Shown piece by piece: positions 1 to 9,763 of a DNA stretch of 64,000 nucleotides. This DNA comes from Paraburkholderia mimosarum LMG 23256 = NBRC 106338. Lineage in GTDB: Bacteria > Pseudomonadota > Gammaproteobacteria > Burkholderiales > Burkholderiaceae. The notes below the pieces were generated by a model, which was given only the letters and a program-made list of their open reading frames with translations, was not told the origin of the DNA and made no database searches. Every line of letters starts with the position of its first letter. Position 1 is the first letter of the stretch. The position numbers and the translations under genes are program-made. The stretch lies in assembly GCF_000739815.1 (NCBI RefSeq), contig NZ_BBJJ01000030.1, forward strand, positions 1-64,000. Direction: 5' to 3'.

Positions 1-81
1 ACCGACGCGAAAACAAGCAAGGCCCAAAGGCCAAAACGGCAACGGACCAAAACACTCAGGAAACCCGAAAACCCGTGACCA

Positions 82-2559
82 TCATTTAGCCCGCGCAGCA
101 ACATCATCGAGCACGCGCTCGACCGCATCGACATACCGCTGCCTGCCAAAGCGCTCACGTGCAACCGCGAGCCCTCTCACAGCGAGCCCTTCCCGCAACG
201 CCACATCGTCGTGCAGCTTCGCGATCGCCACAGCCAGCTCCCCGGCGTCGCCCGGCGCGCAGAGCCACCCGCTCTCACCATGCGCGACGATCTCCGTCAC
301 CCCACCATCGCGCGAGGCGACGACCGGCCGCTGAGCCAGCATGCCTTCCACCACCACTCGCCCAAACGGCTCGGGCGTAATCGACGTATGCGCGACGACA
401 TCCACGGCACGCATGCACGCCGCGATGTCATGGCGAAAGCCAAGAAAATGCACCCGCTCCTGCAACCCGTTCGCTTCGACGAACGCACGCAACTCGGCGG
501 CATAAGCGTCCTCACCGAACAGCGGCGCACCAACGAACACCGCATGCGCACGCGGCTCCTCGAGCAGCGCTTCGAGCAGCACATGCTGGCCCTTCCAGCG
601 CGCGAGACGGCTGAACGCGCCAACGAGGAACGCGTCCTCCGGCAGCCCGATCTGCGCGCGCAATTGCACCTGAGGCACACGCGCGAGCGCGCGGAACGGC
701 GAATCGTCCACACCGTTATGCACGACGTCGATGCGCTTCGCGTCAAAGCGCGTGAGCTGCGAAAACACCTTCGCCGAAGCGTGCGAGTTCGCAATCACGT
801 GCGCGAGCCCAAGCTTCGCACATACCTTGATGACGGCGCGTTGCACGCGCCCGAAATGCTCTGCGCTCACGATATCGCGCAGATGCCAGACCACCGGCTT
901 GCGCGCGAGCTTGCCCGCGAGCACGCCGATCACCATCGCGCGCTGCGTGTTGGCGTAGAGCACGTCGGCTTTGCGCGCGCGGCGGCGCGTCTCGCGCACC
1001 AGTGCGGCAATGCCCGCAAGCACGCCCAGGCGCGGCGCGGCGCCGCCGTCGCGGCGCACATTGCTCAACGCGCCTGAATCGAGCACTTCCACGCGCGCGC
1101 CAGCCTCGTCGAGCGCCTCCCTGAAGGGGCCGTCGTTGAAGAGCAGCACGTCGATGCGCGAACGCAATCCCTTCACCACCTCCAGCAGCGAAAGCTCCGC
1201 GCCGCCCAGCACGCCGCTCTGGTCGATCGCAAGCACGCGCGGCGCGTCCGTCGTTTCATCATCGAACTCGAACGGCGGCGCACCGCGCGCGGAACCCGAC
1301 TGCGAGATCGCGGGAACCGCCCGCGCCACGCGCGCAAAGAACTGCTCGCGAAAATGCGCCGACGAAAAGCGCTCCGCGTTCGCACGGCAATCCTCGGCGC
1401 GAAACCGGCCTGGATCGCTTTCAAACGAATCGACGGCCGCGATGATCGCGTCCGCCGTTTGCTCCTCGAAGAAGAGACCCGTGGGGTTCGTGTCCGTGTC
1501 GCGCACCGTTTCGAGCGCGCCGCCCTTGCCGAACGCGATCACAGGCGTGCCGCATGCCTGCGCCTCGACCACGGAAATGCCGAAGTCTTCCTCGGCCGCG
1601 AACACAAATGCTTTCGCGCGCCGCATACGGTCATGCAGGACTGCGAACGGCTGATAGCCCAGCACTTCCACGTTCGGTGTCGCCTTCGCGCGCACCTTGT
1701 GCATGTCGGGCCCGTCGCCGATCACCACGAGCCGGCGCTGCGGCATGCGCGCGAACGCCTCGACGATCAGGTCGATCTTCTTGTACGGCACGAGCCGCGA
1801 GGCGGTCATGTAGAAGTCTTCCTTCTGCGCTTCCAGCTCGAATGCGTCGATATCCACGGGCGGATAGACCACTTCGGCCTGGCGCTGATACACCTTCTGA
1901 ATACGCCGCGCGATGAACTCCGAGTTCGCCACGAACTGGTCCACCGAATTCGCCGTGCGGACGTCCCAGTTGCGGATGTAGTGCAGGATGAGGCGCGCGA
2001 GCATCGACTTCGGCCCGCGCGTGAGGCTCGACTCCTGCAAATACTGATGCTGAAGATCCCACGCATAGCGGATCGGCGAATGCACGTAGCTGATATGGAA
2101 CTGGTCCGGCCCGGTCAGGACGCCCTTGGCCACCGCGTGGCTGCTCGATATCACCACGTCGTAGCCCGATACGTCGAGCTGCTCGATGGCGAGCGGCATG
2201 AACGGCAAATAGGCGCGATAGCGCTTGCGCGCGCCGGGCAGCTTCTGGATGAACGACGTCGTGGCCCGCTTGCCGCGCAGGAACGCGCGGTCTTTGGAAT
2301 CGACGAAGTCGACGACCGAAAACAGGTCCGCCTCCGGAAAGCAGGCAAGGATCTGCTCGAGCACGCGCTCGGCGCCGGCATAGGTGACGAGCCAGTCGTG
2401 CACGACGGCCACGCGCGGCGCGCGGCCTGCCGCGAGCGCCGGGCACAGGGGCATGACGGCGCCCGTTTCGGAGCGTCGCGGTTTCGTGGCGTCGCGCCGT
2501 TGAATGGGCGCGGCGGCGCTTTCGGGCGGCGCCGCTTCGTCGATCAGTTCGTGACTCAT
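82..2559 (-). CDS. bceR: Two-domain GT4 glycosyltransferase of exopolysaccharide synthesis (BceR-like)
   Basis: This 825-residue protein carries two GT-B glycosyltransferases in tandem. The first (about residues 48-435) begins PRVAVVHDWL and has the donor-site signature EEDFGISVVEAQACGTPV. The second (about 460-815) begins PRVLAIDQSGVLGGAE and has PEPFGRVVVEGML. Both fit family GT4, which transfers sugars from nucleotide donors to the lipid-linked repeat unit at the cytoplasmic face. Reading is open well upstream, but the ATG at 2559 overlaps the bceQ stop as ATGA, so translational coupling fixes the start. A two-domain enzyme next to the flippase gene is as expected for BceR of the cepacian locus. 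It may add two sugars in succession; the acceptor and donors cannot be read from sequence. Confidence 0.85.
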   Translation of the reverse strand: MSHELIDEAAPPESAAAPIQRRDATKPRRSETGAVMPLCPALAAGRAPRVAVVHDWLVTYAGAERVLEQILACFPEADLFSVVDFVDSKDRAFLRGKRATTSFIQKLPGARKRYRAYLPFMPLAIEQLDVSGYDVVISSSHAVAKGVLTGPDQFHISYVHSPIRYAWDLQHQYLQESSLTRGPKSMLARLILHYIRNWDVRTANSVDQFVANSEFIARRIQKVYQRQAEVVYPPVDIDAFELEAQKEDFYMTASRLVPYKKIDLIVEAFARMPQRRLVVIGDGPDMHKVRAKATPNVEVLGYQPFAVLHDRMRRAKAFVFAAEEDFGISVVEAQACGTPVIAFGKGGALETVRDTDTNPTGLFFEEQTADAIIAAVDSFESDPGRFRAEDCRANAERFSSAHFREQFFARVARAVPAISQSGSARGAPPFEFDDETTDAPRVLAIDQSGVLGGAELSLLEVVKGLRSRIDVLLFNDGPFREALDEAGARVEVLDSGALSNVRRDGGAAPRLGVLAGIAALVRETRRRARKADVLYANTQRAMVIGVLAGKLARKPVVWHLRDIVSAEHFGRVQRAVIKVCAKLGLAHVIANSHASAKVFSQLTRFDAKRIDVVHNGVDDSPFRALARVPQVQLRAQIGLPEDAFLVGAFSRLARWKGQHVLLEALLEEPRAHAVFVGAPLFGEDAYAAELRAFVEANGLQERVHFLGFRHDIAACMRAVDVVAHTSITPEPFGRVVVEGMLAQRPVVASRDGGVTEIVAHGESGWLCAPGDAGELAVAIAKLHDDVALREGLAVRGLAVARERFGRQRYVDAVERVLDDVAARAK

Positions 2560-4022
2560 GCGCTTTTCCGTGAATTCAGTCGAAAGAGAAGGGAACGGGC
2601 GTAGCCGCGCAGCATGGGCGTGGTCGCAACGGACCACACCGCGTTGGCGAGCGCGAGCACGACACCGGCGCCGATGGCGTACAGCGCGTCGGGCAGCCAC
2701 CACGCAATCGCCAGCGCGGCAGCGAGAAAACTCAGGTGTGCGAACATGTCGACGATGATCGTGCGGCTGTGAATACGCGAGAGCCACAACAGCACGACGT
2801 AATCGAACAGTGCGCGAAGCAGCACGGCGGCAGCCGCGCCCGGCAAGCCGAAACGCGCAATGCCGAGCCACAGGATCCCCGCGAAGAGCGGCAGCTCCAC
2901 GAGCCCCACGCGCGCAGCGGCGGCAGGGTTGTTCTGCGACTGGATGAGAATGCGCGTCACGCTCGCCTGCCCGACGAGCCAGACGGCGATGATCAACACA
3001 CGCCCGACCGGCGCGCCATGCTCCGCAATCACGGGCCCCACCCACATCTGCAGGAAAGGCTGAAGCACGACGATCGCGCCGATGCCGATGGGCGTGAAAA
3101 CGGCATTGAGAAATTGCAGCGACTGTGCGGCGATTTCATCGGCATGCTCGCGACCCAGCGCCGAAAGGCGCGGAAACAACGTGCGCACGAGTGCGTTGGG
3201 CACCATGTTCAAACGCGTGACGAGGTTCTGCGGCACCGTGTAGTAGGTCACGAAGCGCGCGCCGAGGCCCGCGCCCAGCATCATCCGGTCGAGCGAATCG
3301 GCGATCATCGTGGTGATGCTCGCAATGAGCATCCACCCGCCAAAATTGAATAGTGCCTTCGAGGTATCGAGGCGCGGCCCGCGCATCTTCCGGATGCCCA
3401 GCACGCGCAACGCCGAGCGGCCGAGCAGCACGGCCGCCGCAAAACGCGCGAACACGGCGGCGGCCAGCACGGTTTGCAGATTCGGTGCAAACGCCCAGGC
3501 GGCGCCGAGCGGCAGCAGCTGGAACAGGAACGTGCCGATCGTCTGATTCGTGTTGTAAATCCCGAAGCGCTCCGCGCCGTTGATCGCGCCCGCGAACACC
3601 CACGAGACATTCGCGAGCGGAATCGCGACGGCGAGCCAGGGCAGCGCGAGATAGACCTCGTGGCGCAATTCGGGCGTGATGTGCGTGAAATACGCGGTAT
3701 AGAGCGCGCCGCCCGAATAGATGAGCAGGCCGCCAATCGCGCCGGTCGTGAAGTTGAGCCAGAAGGCGCTCCAGAACACACGCTCGCAGGCGTCGGCGTC
3801 GTTCGACGCATACGCTTTCGAGATCTGGTTCTGCGCGGCCATGCTCATGCCGAGATCGAGCACGCTGAAGTAGCCGATCAGGGTCCACACGAGTGCGATC
3901 ACGCCATAGCGCTCGACGCCGAGGAGGCGGATATACGAAGGCACCGTGACGAGCGACACGAAGGTCGGCATCACGAGACCGAACAGATTGATGGCGACGT
4001 TACGCAGTATTCCTTTGTCCAT
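2556..4022 (-). CDS. bceQ: Wzx-type repeat-unit flippase (BceQ)
   Basis: This 488-residue integral membrane protein has about 12-14 hydrophobic segments starting at residue 8 (VAINLFGLVMP) and the polysaccharide transporter/MATE-like fold typical of Wzx. It should move the undecaprenyl-linked, acylated repeat unit from the cytoplasmic to the periplasmic face of the inner membrane for polymerisation by BceI. It starts at an ATG 30 bases after the beta-propeller gene and ends overlapping bceR, so the three form one leftward transcription unit. Family assignment is strong; the bceQ name follows from similarity of content and order to the cepacian locus. Confidence 0.86.
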   Translation of the reverse strand: MDKGILRNVAINLFGLVMPTFVSLVTVPSYIRLLGVERYGVIALVWTLIGYFSVLDLGMSMAAQNQISKAYASNDADACERVFWSAFWLNFTTGAIGGLLIYSGGALYTAYFTHITPELRHEVYLALPWLAVAIPLANVSWVFAGAINGAERFGIYNTNQTIGTFLFQLLPLGAAWAFAPNLQTVLAAAVFARFAAAVLLGRSALRVLGIRKMRGPRLDTSKALFNFGGWMLIASITTMIADSLDRMMLGAGLGARFVTYYTVPQNLVTRLNMVPNALVRTLFPRLSALGREHADEIAAQSLQFLNAVFTPIGIGAIVVLQPFLQMWVGPVIAEHGAPVGRVLIIAVWLVGQASVTRILIQSQNNPAAAARVGLVELPLFAGILWLGIARFGLPGAAAAVLLRALFDYVVLLWLSRIHSRTIIVDMFAHLSFLAAALAIAWWLPDALYAIGAGVVLALANAVWSVATTPMLRGYARSLLFRLNSRKSA

Positions 4023-4052
4023 TGGCTATCCAGTTGCGTGGCCCGGGAGGGG

Positions 4053-6260
4053 TCAGGCCGGTTTCCAGCGGTACATGAGCACCTTGCCGCGCGCGTCTTC
4101 CTCGACGAACACCAGGTATTCGCCGTTGGGCTCGCGATGCGCGGTGATGCCGAACGGCACGTCGACCCAGCCCGAGGCGCGTCCTACCTCCGGCCCTGGG
4201 CCGAAGCTGCCGATTTCCTTCGCGCTGTCCTTGTCGTACACGTGCACGTTGCCCGCCGGCTCGACGACGAATACGTACTGGCCTTCCACGGTGAGTCCCG
4301 CGGGCGTGACTGGCGGCTTCGCTTTGGGATCCCACGGCAGGCGCAGCAGGTAGCGCTGCTCGGGATGCCCGCTCGACCACTTGTCGTAGCGCACCAGCAC
4401 GCGGCCCGCTTCTTTCCAGAACCCGGGTTCGTGCGGCGAATCGGCGGTGTAGCCGGTGACGTAGAGCGTGTCGGTCTGCGGCTCGTAGATCGCGCGATGC
4501 ACCTCGGTGAACGGCGCGGGTATCGCGTACTTGTCGAGCGTGTCGTACGAGTAGATCGGGTTGCCCTTCGCGTCGAGGCCGCCGAAGCGGAAGCGCCAGA
4601 TACCCTTGTCGTCGCGCGCGCGCCAGATGTCGCCGCGCGTGTCGATCCACCAGCCCCAGCCGCCCGCGAGATGGTCGCGGCCCGGGTTGCGCGTGAACTC
4701 GTCCGGGTCGAGCGCACCGTTGCCGTTCGCATCGCGCCAGATCCAGTCGCCGCCGGCTGGCGCGTTCGGCACGTTCTGCACCCCGCGGCCGCGGCCCGCT
4801 ATCAAACCCGATGGAATCGCCGTCTCGCCGTCATGCTGCGCGTCGAAGCGATAGATCTTCAGGTGATCGGCGTACATGTCCGTGAGGAACAGGAACGTGC
4901 GGCCACCCAGCGCGCGCGCGGTGGGTAGCCCCGGCCACTGGTCCGTGTGAAAAACCGGGTCGTCCGGATAACGAAACCGGTTAGACAGGAATCCGACATA
5001 TTTCCAGTCCTGCCCCGCGGGCTTCGATAAATCGAGTTCGAAACGCTTGTTGCCGGTATAGACGCTGTTGGGGCGCTGGGGGTCCACCCACGCGCCGTCG
5101 ACAAAGAGCAGACCCTCCAGATTCCAGAGGCGCTTGCCCGCCGGCGTCCAGGCTTCCAGCGTCGCGCCCAGACCGGCGCCGATGCTGTCGTCATGTTGCG
5201 GCCCGACACCGTTAGTCGAGACGTAGATGTTGCCGCGCGCGTCGGTGGCGACGCCCGTGAGGCCGTTGAAACGACCCGGCCCAGGCCGCCCTGCGACGCC
5301 CGAGAAGATCCCTCCGCGTTCGCCGAGCGAGGCGCTCTGCGTCCACGTCTTGCCTTGGCGCGTGTAAATGAGGATCTGCTGGCGGGGCCCGTTGTCGGCG
5401 ATCAGCAAACGTTGCTGCGGGTCGAACGCGAGGTCCACCGCTACCGAATCGTCGGGCAGCGTGAGCGTTTCGTCGAAACGCCTGCCTTGCGCCGAATAGT
5501 GCTCGACGCGCGGCGCGTGTCCGCCGCCGCTCAGCACCCACACCGACCCATCGGCCGCGAGCGCGATGCGGCCCGGCGCCTGCACGTCCCATTGCGTCTT
5601 GCGCTGCATCGAGTTCGCGTCATACACCTCGATGCGGTTCATCGGCGTGTTGCTCACGTACAGCGTCGAATCCGTCGCGGCGAGTCCGCCAATGTCGGCA
5701 TGCGTGCCCGCGGGCACCTCGTTGATCTTCAGGAACGCCCCGGCAAGCTGCGCATGCGGATTGAGTGCGTCGGGCGAGGCCTGAAACGCGGCGGCGCGCC
5801 TCGGCTCGTCGAGCGGCCGGCGCGTAATGCCGAACCACTGGCTGCCTTTCTCCGGCCAGATGCCGTTGCCGACCAGGTGCCCCTTCTCGTTGCCCACGCC
5901 AACGGCCGCAAACAGATAGCGATGATTCACGGCCACGGCGTTGCCGCCCGCGCCGCCCCAGCCATGCGTGCCCCCGGCGAAGCCGAGCGGCTTGCCGTCC
6001 TGGTACGCGCTGATCTCGGCGCCGCTCTCGTCCCACGGTGCGTTGGTGAACACCTTGCCTTCAGGCGTCACTGCAATCGCGGTGACGTTGATCTGCATCC
6101 ACGTGCCCTGGCCGTTGCCAAAGGTATTGCCGATCCACGAGGTCGTCACATTGAGTTGTGGGGCGGCGATGGTCTGAACCGAAGACGTGCAGATGAACGC
6201 GCACATCGCGGCCAGCGCCTGCGTCCTGCGCAAGCGACGATCGGGATTGGAAAACGGCAA
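4053..6260 (-). CDS. Secreted beta-propeller (NHL-like) protein in the bceP position of the EPS locus
   Basis: This 735-residue protein has an N-terminal signal peptide (hydrophobic core about residues 14-30, likely cleavage near TIAAP). Repeated blade-like segments follow (ADGSVWVLSGGG, ARGNIYVSTNGV, AGNVHVYD), as in NHL or SMP-30-like propellers. It should be periplasmic or secreted. No catalytic motif could be assigned. It occupies the place of bceP, described for cepacian producers as a product of uncertain role; a polysaccharide-binding or lyase/hydrolase-like function is possible but not shown. The likely start is TTG at 6260, because GGAGAG lies four bases upstream and the signal peptide follows directly. 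It is the first gene of the leftward unit with bceQ and bceR. Confidence 0.7.
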   Translation of the reverse strand: MPFSNPDRRLRRTQALAAMCAFICTSSVQTIAAPQLNVTTSWIGNTFGNGQGTWMQINVTAIAVTPEGKVFTNAPWDESGAEISAYQDGKPLGFAGGTHGWGGAGGNAVAVNHRYLFAAVGVGNEKGHLVGNGIWPEKGSQWFGITRRPLDEPRRAAAFQASPDALNPHAQLAGAFLKINEVPAGTHADIGGLAATDSTLYVSNTPMNRIEVYDANSMQRKTQWDVQAPGRIALAADGSVWVLSGGGHAPRVEHYSAQGRRFDETLTLPDDSVAVDLAFDPQQRLLIADNGPRQQILIYTRQGKTWTQSASLGERGGIFSGVAGRPGPGRFNGLTGVATDARGNIYVSTNGVGPQHDDSIGAGLGATLEAWTPAGKRLWNLEGLLFVDGAWVDPQRPNSVYTGNKRFELDLSKPAGQDWKYVGFLSNRFRYPDDPVFHTDQWPGLPTARALGGRTFLFLTDMYADHLKIYRFDAQHDGETAIPSGLIAGRGRGVQNVPNAPAGGDWIWRDANGNGALDPDEFTRNPGRDHLAGGWGWWIDTRGDIWRARDDKGIWRFRFGGLDAKGNPIYSYDTLDKYAIPAPFTEVHRAIYEPQTDTLYVTGYTADSPHEPGFWKEAGRVLVRYDKWSSGHPEQRYLLRLPWDPKAKPPVTPAGLTVEGQYVFVVEPAGNVHVYDKDSAKEIGSFGPGPEVGRASGWVDVPFGITAHREPNGEYLVFVEEDARGKVLMYRWKPA

Positions 6261-6607
6261 GGCACTCTCCGGTCTCGTTACGGAAGACTGCCTGGATCAT
6301 GCCGTACAAATCGCGCTAAAAATCACCACAAAAAAATGGAAAATAATTCAAAACAATTCAATACTTGTGATTTATTTGCGCGCAAAAAGAAAATGATTCA
6401 GCGAACCCCAGACGCCCTGCCATAACTCCATGCCCAGCGATGTCCGATTGAGACCTGCTCACCAAGATGCGAATTTCATATCACGCAGATCAAGACAATT
6501 AATCCATAAAAATATCACCGATATATTTCGCGTTTTTTGAACAATTTAATTATTTCTAGAATGAAACGCCCCCCCCACTGCGCATGAACGAATCCACAGG
6601 AGAACCG
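6261..6607. promoter_or_regulatory. AT-rich divergent promoter region between the bceP-like gene and bceO
   Basis: This 347-base stretch lacks a credible gene and is much richer in A and T than its neighbours, with runs such as ACAAAAAAATGG and GCGTTTTTTG. It must hold promoters for both the leftward bceP-Q-R unit and the rightward bceO-N-M unit. I could not assign -35/-10 pairs with confidence. Confidence 0.6.
6375..6386. promoter_or_regulatory. 12-bp perfect palindrome, candidate operator
   Basis: TTTGCGCGCAAA reads identically on both strands and lies 115 bases from the bceP-like start and 222 bases from bceO. Its position suggests a protein-binding site, but no regulator can be named. 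Confidence 0.35.
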
Positions 6608-7702
6608 ATGACCGTTAGCCGCCTGGTCAATCAACAAGGAATCGCCGACCATTCCCACCGCATCGTCCAGCTGGACGGCCTGCGCGCCATCGCCGTGCTT
6701 GCCGTGTTCGCGCAGCACGCGTTGCACGCGCCGCTGTGGATGGGTGTCGACCTGTTCTTCGTGCTGAGCGGCTTTCTCATCACCGGCATCCTGCTCGAAC
6801 GCAAAGCGCGCGGGCAATCGTATTTCAGCTACTTCTATGCGCGCCGGGTGCGCCGCATCCTGCCGCCTTATGTACTGCTGCTCGTGGTGTCGTCGCTGCT
6901 GTTCGGCTTCGGCTGGGCGCATTACTGGCCGTGGTATGCGTTCTTCGCCACCAATATCGGCGACGCGCTGGGCCAGAACGGCCACGACAGCCTCAATATC
7001 CTCTGGTCGCTCGCCGTGGAAGAGCAGTTCTACATCGTGTGGCCCTTCGTCGTGCTGCTCCTGCCGCAGCGGCTCATGGCGATGGCGGCCGCCGCGCTCA
7101 TCCTGCTCGTGCCTGTGCTGCGCGCCGTCGCGACGCCCTGGTTCGCCAGCTACTGGCCGATCTACTACCTCACGCCGTTCCGCATGGATCTGCTCGCCTC
7201 GGGCGCGCTGCTCGCGGTGCTGGTGCGCCACGACCGCAACGCGCTCGAACCCTTCAAGTGGCCCGCGACCGTATTTTTTTTCGCGGCGCTTGGCGCGCTG
7301 GCGTGGCTGCACCTGCACTACCCGCGCTTTCGCGCCATGAACACGCCGCTATCCAACGCGACGCTCTATAGCATTTCACTCGTGCTCTGCACTTCCATCG
7401 TCGTACTCGCACTCCAGTCCAAAGGGATCCTGCGCCGCCTGCTCTCCAATCCCGTGCTCGTATATATCGGCACCATCAGCTACACGATCTACCTCATTCA
7501 CCTCACGATTCTCTATGCGGTATGGCCGCTTCACTACGGCCGCATCGCGAGCGCCGCGATCGCGCTCGTCCTCACGCTCGCTTATGCAAGCGCGAGCTGG
7601 TTCTTCTTCGAGCGTCGCCTCACGCGCGGGCCGGTGCGCCGTTCTTTCGCCGAGCCGGTGCATCTCTCCGCCCGCATGAGGCAGTCGAGCCCGCAATCGT
7701 AA
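6608..7702 (+). CDS. bceO: Membrane acyltransferase, family 3 (BceO)
   Basis: This is a 364-residue OafA/NodX-type acyltransferase with about ten membrane segments. Family marks are the early HRIVQLDGLRAIAVL segment (conserved His/Asp/Arg region), GVDLFFVLSGFLITG and NILWSLAVEEQFY. Such enzymes acetylate, or otherwise acylate, sugars of the repeat unit at the inner membrane; cepacian is acetylated. The ATG at 6608 is preferred over an upstream ATG at 6584 because AGGAGA lies six bases before it. It heads the rightward bceO-bceN-bceM unit, with 37 bases to bceN. Which sugar is modified cannot be seen. Confidence 0.85.
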   Translation: MTVSRLVNQQGIADHSHRIVQLDGLRAIAVLAVFAQHALHAPLWMGVDLFFVLSGFLITGILLERKARGQSYFSYFYARRVRRILPPYVLLLVVSSLLFGFGWAHYWPWYAFFATNIGDALGQNGHDSLNILWSLAVEEQFYIVWPFVVLLLPQRLMAMAAAALILLVPVLRAVATPWFASYWPIYYLTPFRMDLLASGALLAVLVRHDRNALEPFKWPATVFFFAALGALAWLHLHYPRFRAMNTPLSNATLYSISLVLCTSIVVLALQSKGILRRLLSNPVLVYIGTISYTIYLIHLTILYAVWPLHYGRIASAAIALVLTLAYASASWFFFERRLTRGPVRRSFAEPVHLSARMRQSSPQS

Positions 7703-7739
7703 CCCTTGAATCCCGTTCGATACTTCAAAGGCACATCAC

Positions 7740-8783
7740 ATGAACGAACGTCGCAATGCGATCATCACCGGTGTTTCCGGCCAGGACGGCGCCTACCTCA
7801 CGCGCTTTCTGCTCGACAAGGGCTACACGGTCACCGGCACCTATCGCCGCACCAGTTCCGTCAACTTCTGGCGCATGAACGAGCTGGGGATACTCGATCA
7901 TCCCTCGCTCGAACTCGTCGAGCACGACCTCACCGATGCGGGCTCGACCCTGCGCCTCGTCGAACGCGCTCAGGCCAGCGAGGTCTACAATCTCGCCGCC
8001 CAGAGCTTCGTGGGCGTCTCGTTCGACCAACCCGTCACGACGGCCGAAGTCACCGGAATCGGCGTGCTGAACCTGCTCGAAGCGATTCGCGTAGTGAACC
8101 CGAAAACGCGCTTCTATCAAGCTTCGACTTCCGAAATGTTCGGCAAGGTCCAGGCGATCCCGCAATGCGAGGCCACGCCGTTCTATCCGCGCAGCCCCTA
8201 TGGCGTTGCCAAGCTGTTCGCGCACTGGTCCACCGTCAACTATCGCGAGTCCTACGACATCTTCGCGACAAGCGGCATTCTCTTCAACCACGAGTCGCCG
8301 TTGCGCGGCCGCGAGTTCGTCACCCGCAAGATCACGGACAGCGTTGCCAAGATCAAGCTCGGCAAGCTGAACATGCTCGAACTCGGCAACCTCGACGCAA
8401 AGCGCGACTGGGGCTATGCCTCCGAATATGTAGAAGGCATGTGGCGCATGCTGCAGGCCGACGAGCCCGACACTTACGTGCTCGCGACGGGCCGTACCGA
8501 AACCGTGCGCGACTTCGTGAAGATGGCCTTTACAGCGGCCGGCTTCCAGCTCGAATGGTCGGGCAAGGGCGACCGCGAGACCGGCATCTGCGTCGCCACG
8601 GGCCGCACGCTCGTGCGCGTGAGCCCCCGCTACTACCGCCCCGCCGAAGTCGATCTCCTCATTGGCGACGCGACCAGGGCACAGGAAAAGCTCGGCTGGC
8701 AACCGCAGACTTCGCTCGAGCAGCTCTGCCAGATGATGGTCACGGCCGACCTCGCACGCAACGAACGCCATGACACATTCTGA
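7740..8783 (+). CDS. bceN: GDP-mannose 4,6-dehydratase (BceN)
   Basis: This 347-residue extended short-chain dehydrogenase converts GDP-D-mannose to GDP-4-keto-6-deoxy-D-mannose. Visible marks are the nucleotide-binding TGVSGQDGAYL near the N-terminus, the family-specific STSEMFG segment with catalytic Ser/Thr and Glu, and the YxxxK pair in SPYGVAK. The length matches GMD enzymes. Its stop overlaps bceM by 14 bases, so the two are coupled and act in sequence towards GDP-D-rhamnose. Its substrate would come from BceA. Confidence 0.93.
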   Translation: MNERRNAIITGVSGQDGAYLTRFLLDKGYTVTGTYRRTSSVNFWRMNELGILDHPSLELVEHDLTDAGSTLRLVERAQASEVYNLAAQSFVGVSFDQPVTTAEVTGIGVLNLLEAIRVVNPKTRFYQASTSEMFGKVQAIPQCEATPFYPRSPYGVAKLFAHWSTVNYRESYDIFATSGILFNHESPLRGREFVTRKITDSVAKIKLGKLNMLELGNLDAKRDWGYASEYVEGMWRMLQADEPDTYVLATGRTETVRDFVKMAFTAAGFQLEWSGKGDRETGICVATGRTLVRVSPRYYRPAEVDLLIGDATRAQEKLGWQPQTSLEQLCQMMVTADLARNERHDTF

Positions 8784-9726
8784 TGCCGCAGCGCGGCCGC
8801 GCGCGCTCATCACCGGCGTTGGCGGCTTCACGGGGCGCTATATGGCCGCCCGCCTCGCGGCGGACGGCTACCGCGTGTGGGGCACCGTGCGGGACGGCGA
8901 GTCGCTGGGCGACGAAGCCTTCCCCTTCGGTGTCACCGCGATCGAAGCGGACCTGCTCGACCGCGCCGCCATCGCGCGTGCTGTCGAGTCGGTGCAGCCC
9001 GACGTCGTTGTCCATCTCGCCGCGGTGGCCCATGTGGCCGATAGCGACGTGGCGCGCACTTACGTCGTCAACGTGGTTGGCGCGCGCAATCTGCTCGAAG
9101 CGCTCGCGCATCAGAAGCACGTGCCACGCGCCGTGCTGCTCGCGAGCAGCGCAAACGTCTACGGCAACGCCACGAATGGCGTGATCGACGAGAAGGTCGC
9201 GCCGCAGCCCGCCAACGACTATGCCGTGAGCAAGCTCGCGATGGAATACGTCGCAAAGCGCTGGGAAGCACAATTGCCGGTCATCATCGCGCGCCCGTTC
9301 AACTACACGGGTGTGGGCCAGTCGCTGGACTTCCTGATCCCGAAGATCGTCGATCACTATGCACGCGGCGAGAAAACCATCTCGCTCGGCAACCTCCACG
9401 TAGCCCGCGACTTCTCCGATGTGCGCGATGTCGTGCATGCCTATGCACAGCTCATCGCAGCCGCGCCGCGCGGCGCTACCGTCAACGTCTGCTCGGGCAG
9501 CGGCCAGACGCTCGGTGCGCTGCTCGGCATGCTTGCACGCATTGCCGGCTACGAGATCGAGGTGCATGTCGATCCGCGATTCGTCCGTGCCAACGAGGTG
9601 CGTCAGCTCATCGGCTCGAACGCAAAGCTGCGCGCGATCGTCGGCGACAGCCCGCGCAAGCGCCTAGAAGACACGTTGCGCTGGATGTACGAAGAAGCTC
9701 GGGAACGCGTGCTCGAAACGCAGTGA
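8770..9726 (+). CDS. bceM: GDP-6-deoxy-D-mannose reductase / NAD-dependent epimerase-family enzyme (BceM)
   Basis: This 318-residue short-chain dehydrogenase has the Rossmann motif TGVGGFTGRYMAARL, SSANVYG with the catalytic Ser, and the YxxxK pair in YAVSKLAMEY. Overlap with the dehydratase gene makes it the likely second enzyme, reducing the 4-keto intermediate to GDP-D-rhamnose, a sugar of cepacian. Sequence alone does not exclude a 4-epimerase or another reductase. The ATG at 8770 lies inside the end of bceN. A strong hairpin terminator follows 37 bases after its stop. Confidence 0.83.
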   Translation: MTHSDAAARPRALITGVGGFTGRYMAARLAADGYRVWGTVRDGESLGDEAFPFGVTAIEADLLDRAAIARAVESVQPDVVVHLAAVAHVADSDVARTYVVNVVGARNLLEALAHQKHVPRAVLLASSANVYGNATNGVIDEKVAPQPANDYAVSKLAMEYVAKRWEAQLPVIIARPFNYTGVGQSLDFLIPKIVDHYARGEKTISLGNLHVARDFSDVRDVVHAYAQLIAAAPRGATVNVCSGSGQTLGALLGMLARIAGYEIEVHVDPRFVRANEVRQLIGSNAKLRAIVGDSPRKRLEDTLRWMYEEARERVLETQ

Positions 9727-9763
9727 GCCAACCCGTTCTTTCTCTTTCCTGGGACAGTGAAAG

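Noticed and set aside
988..2604. Long plus-strand frames opposite bceR, including a 416-residue one from 1354
   Set aside because: Low-complexity Arg/His/Ala translations; bceR shows two well-formed GT4 domains on the other strand.
2560..3045. 162-codon upstream extension of bceR
   Set aside because: Overlaps bceQ in another frame and lacks similarity; the ATGA junction at 2556-2559 marks the start.
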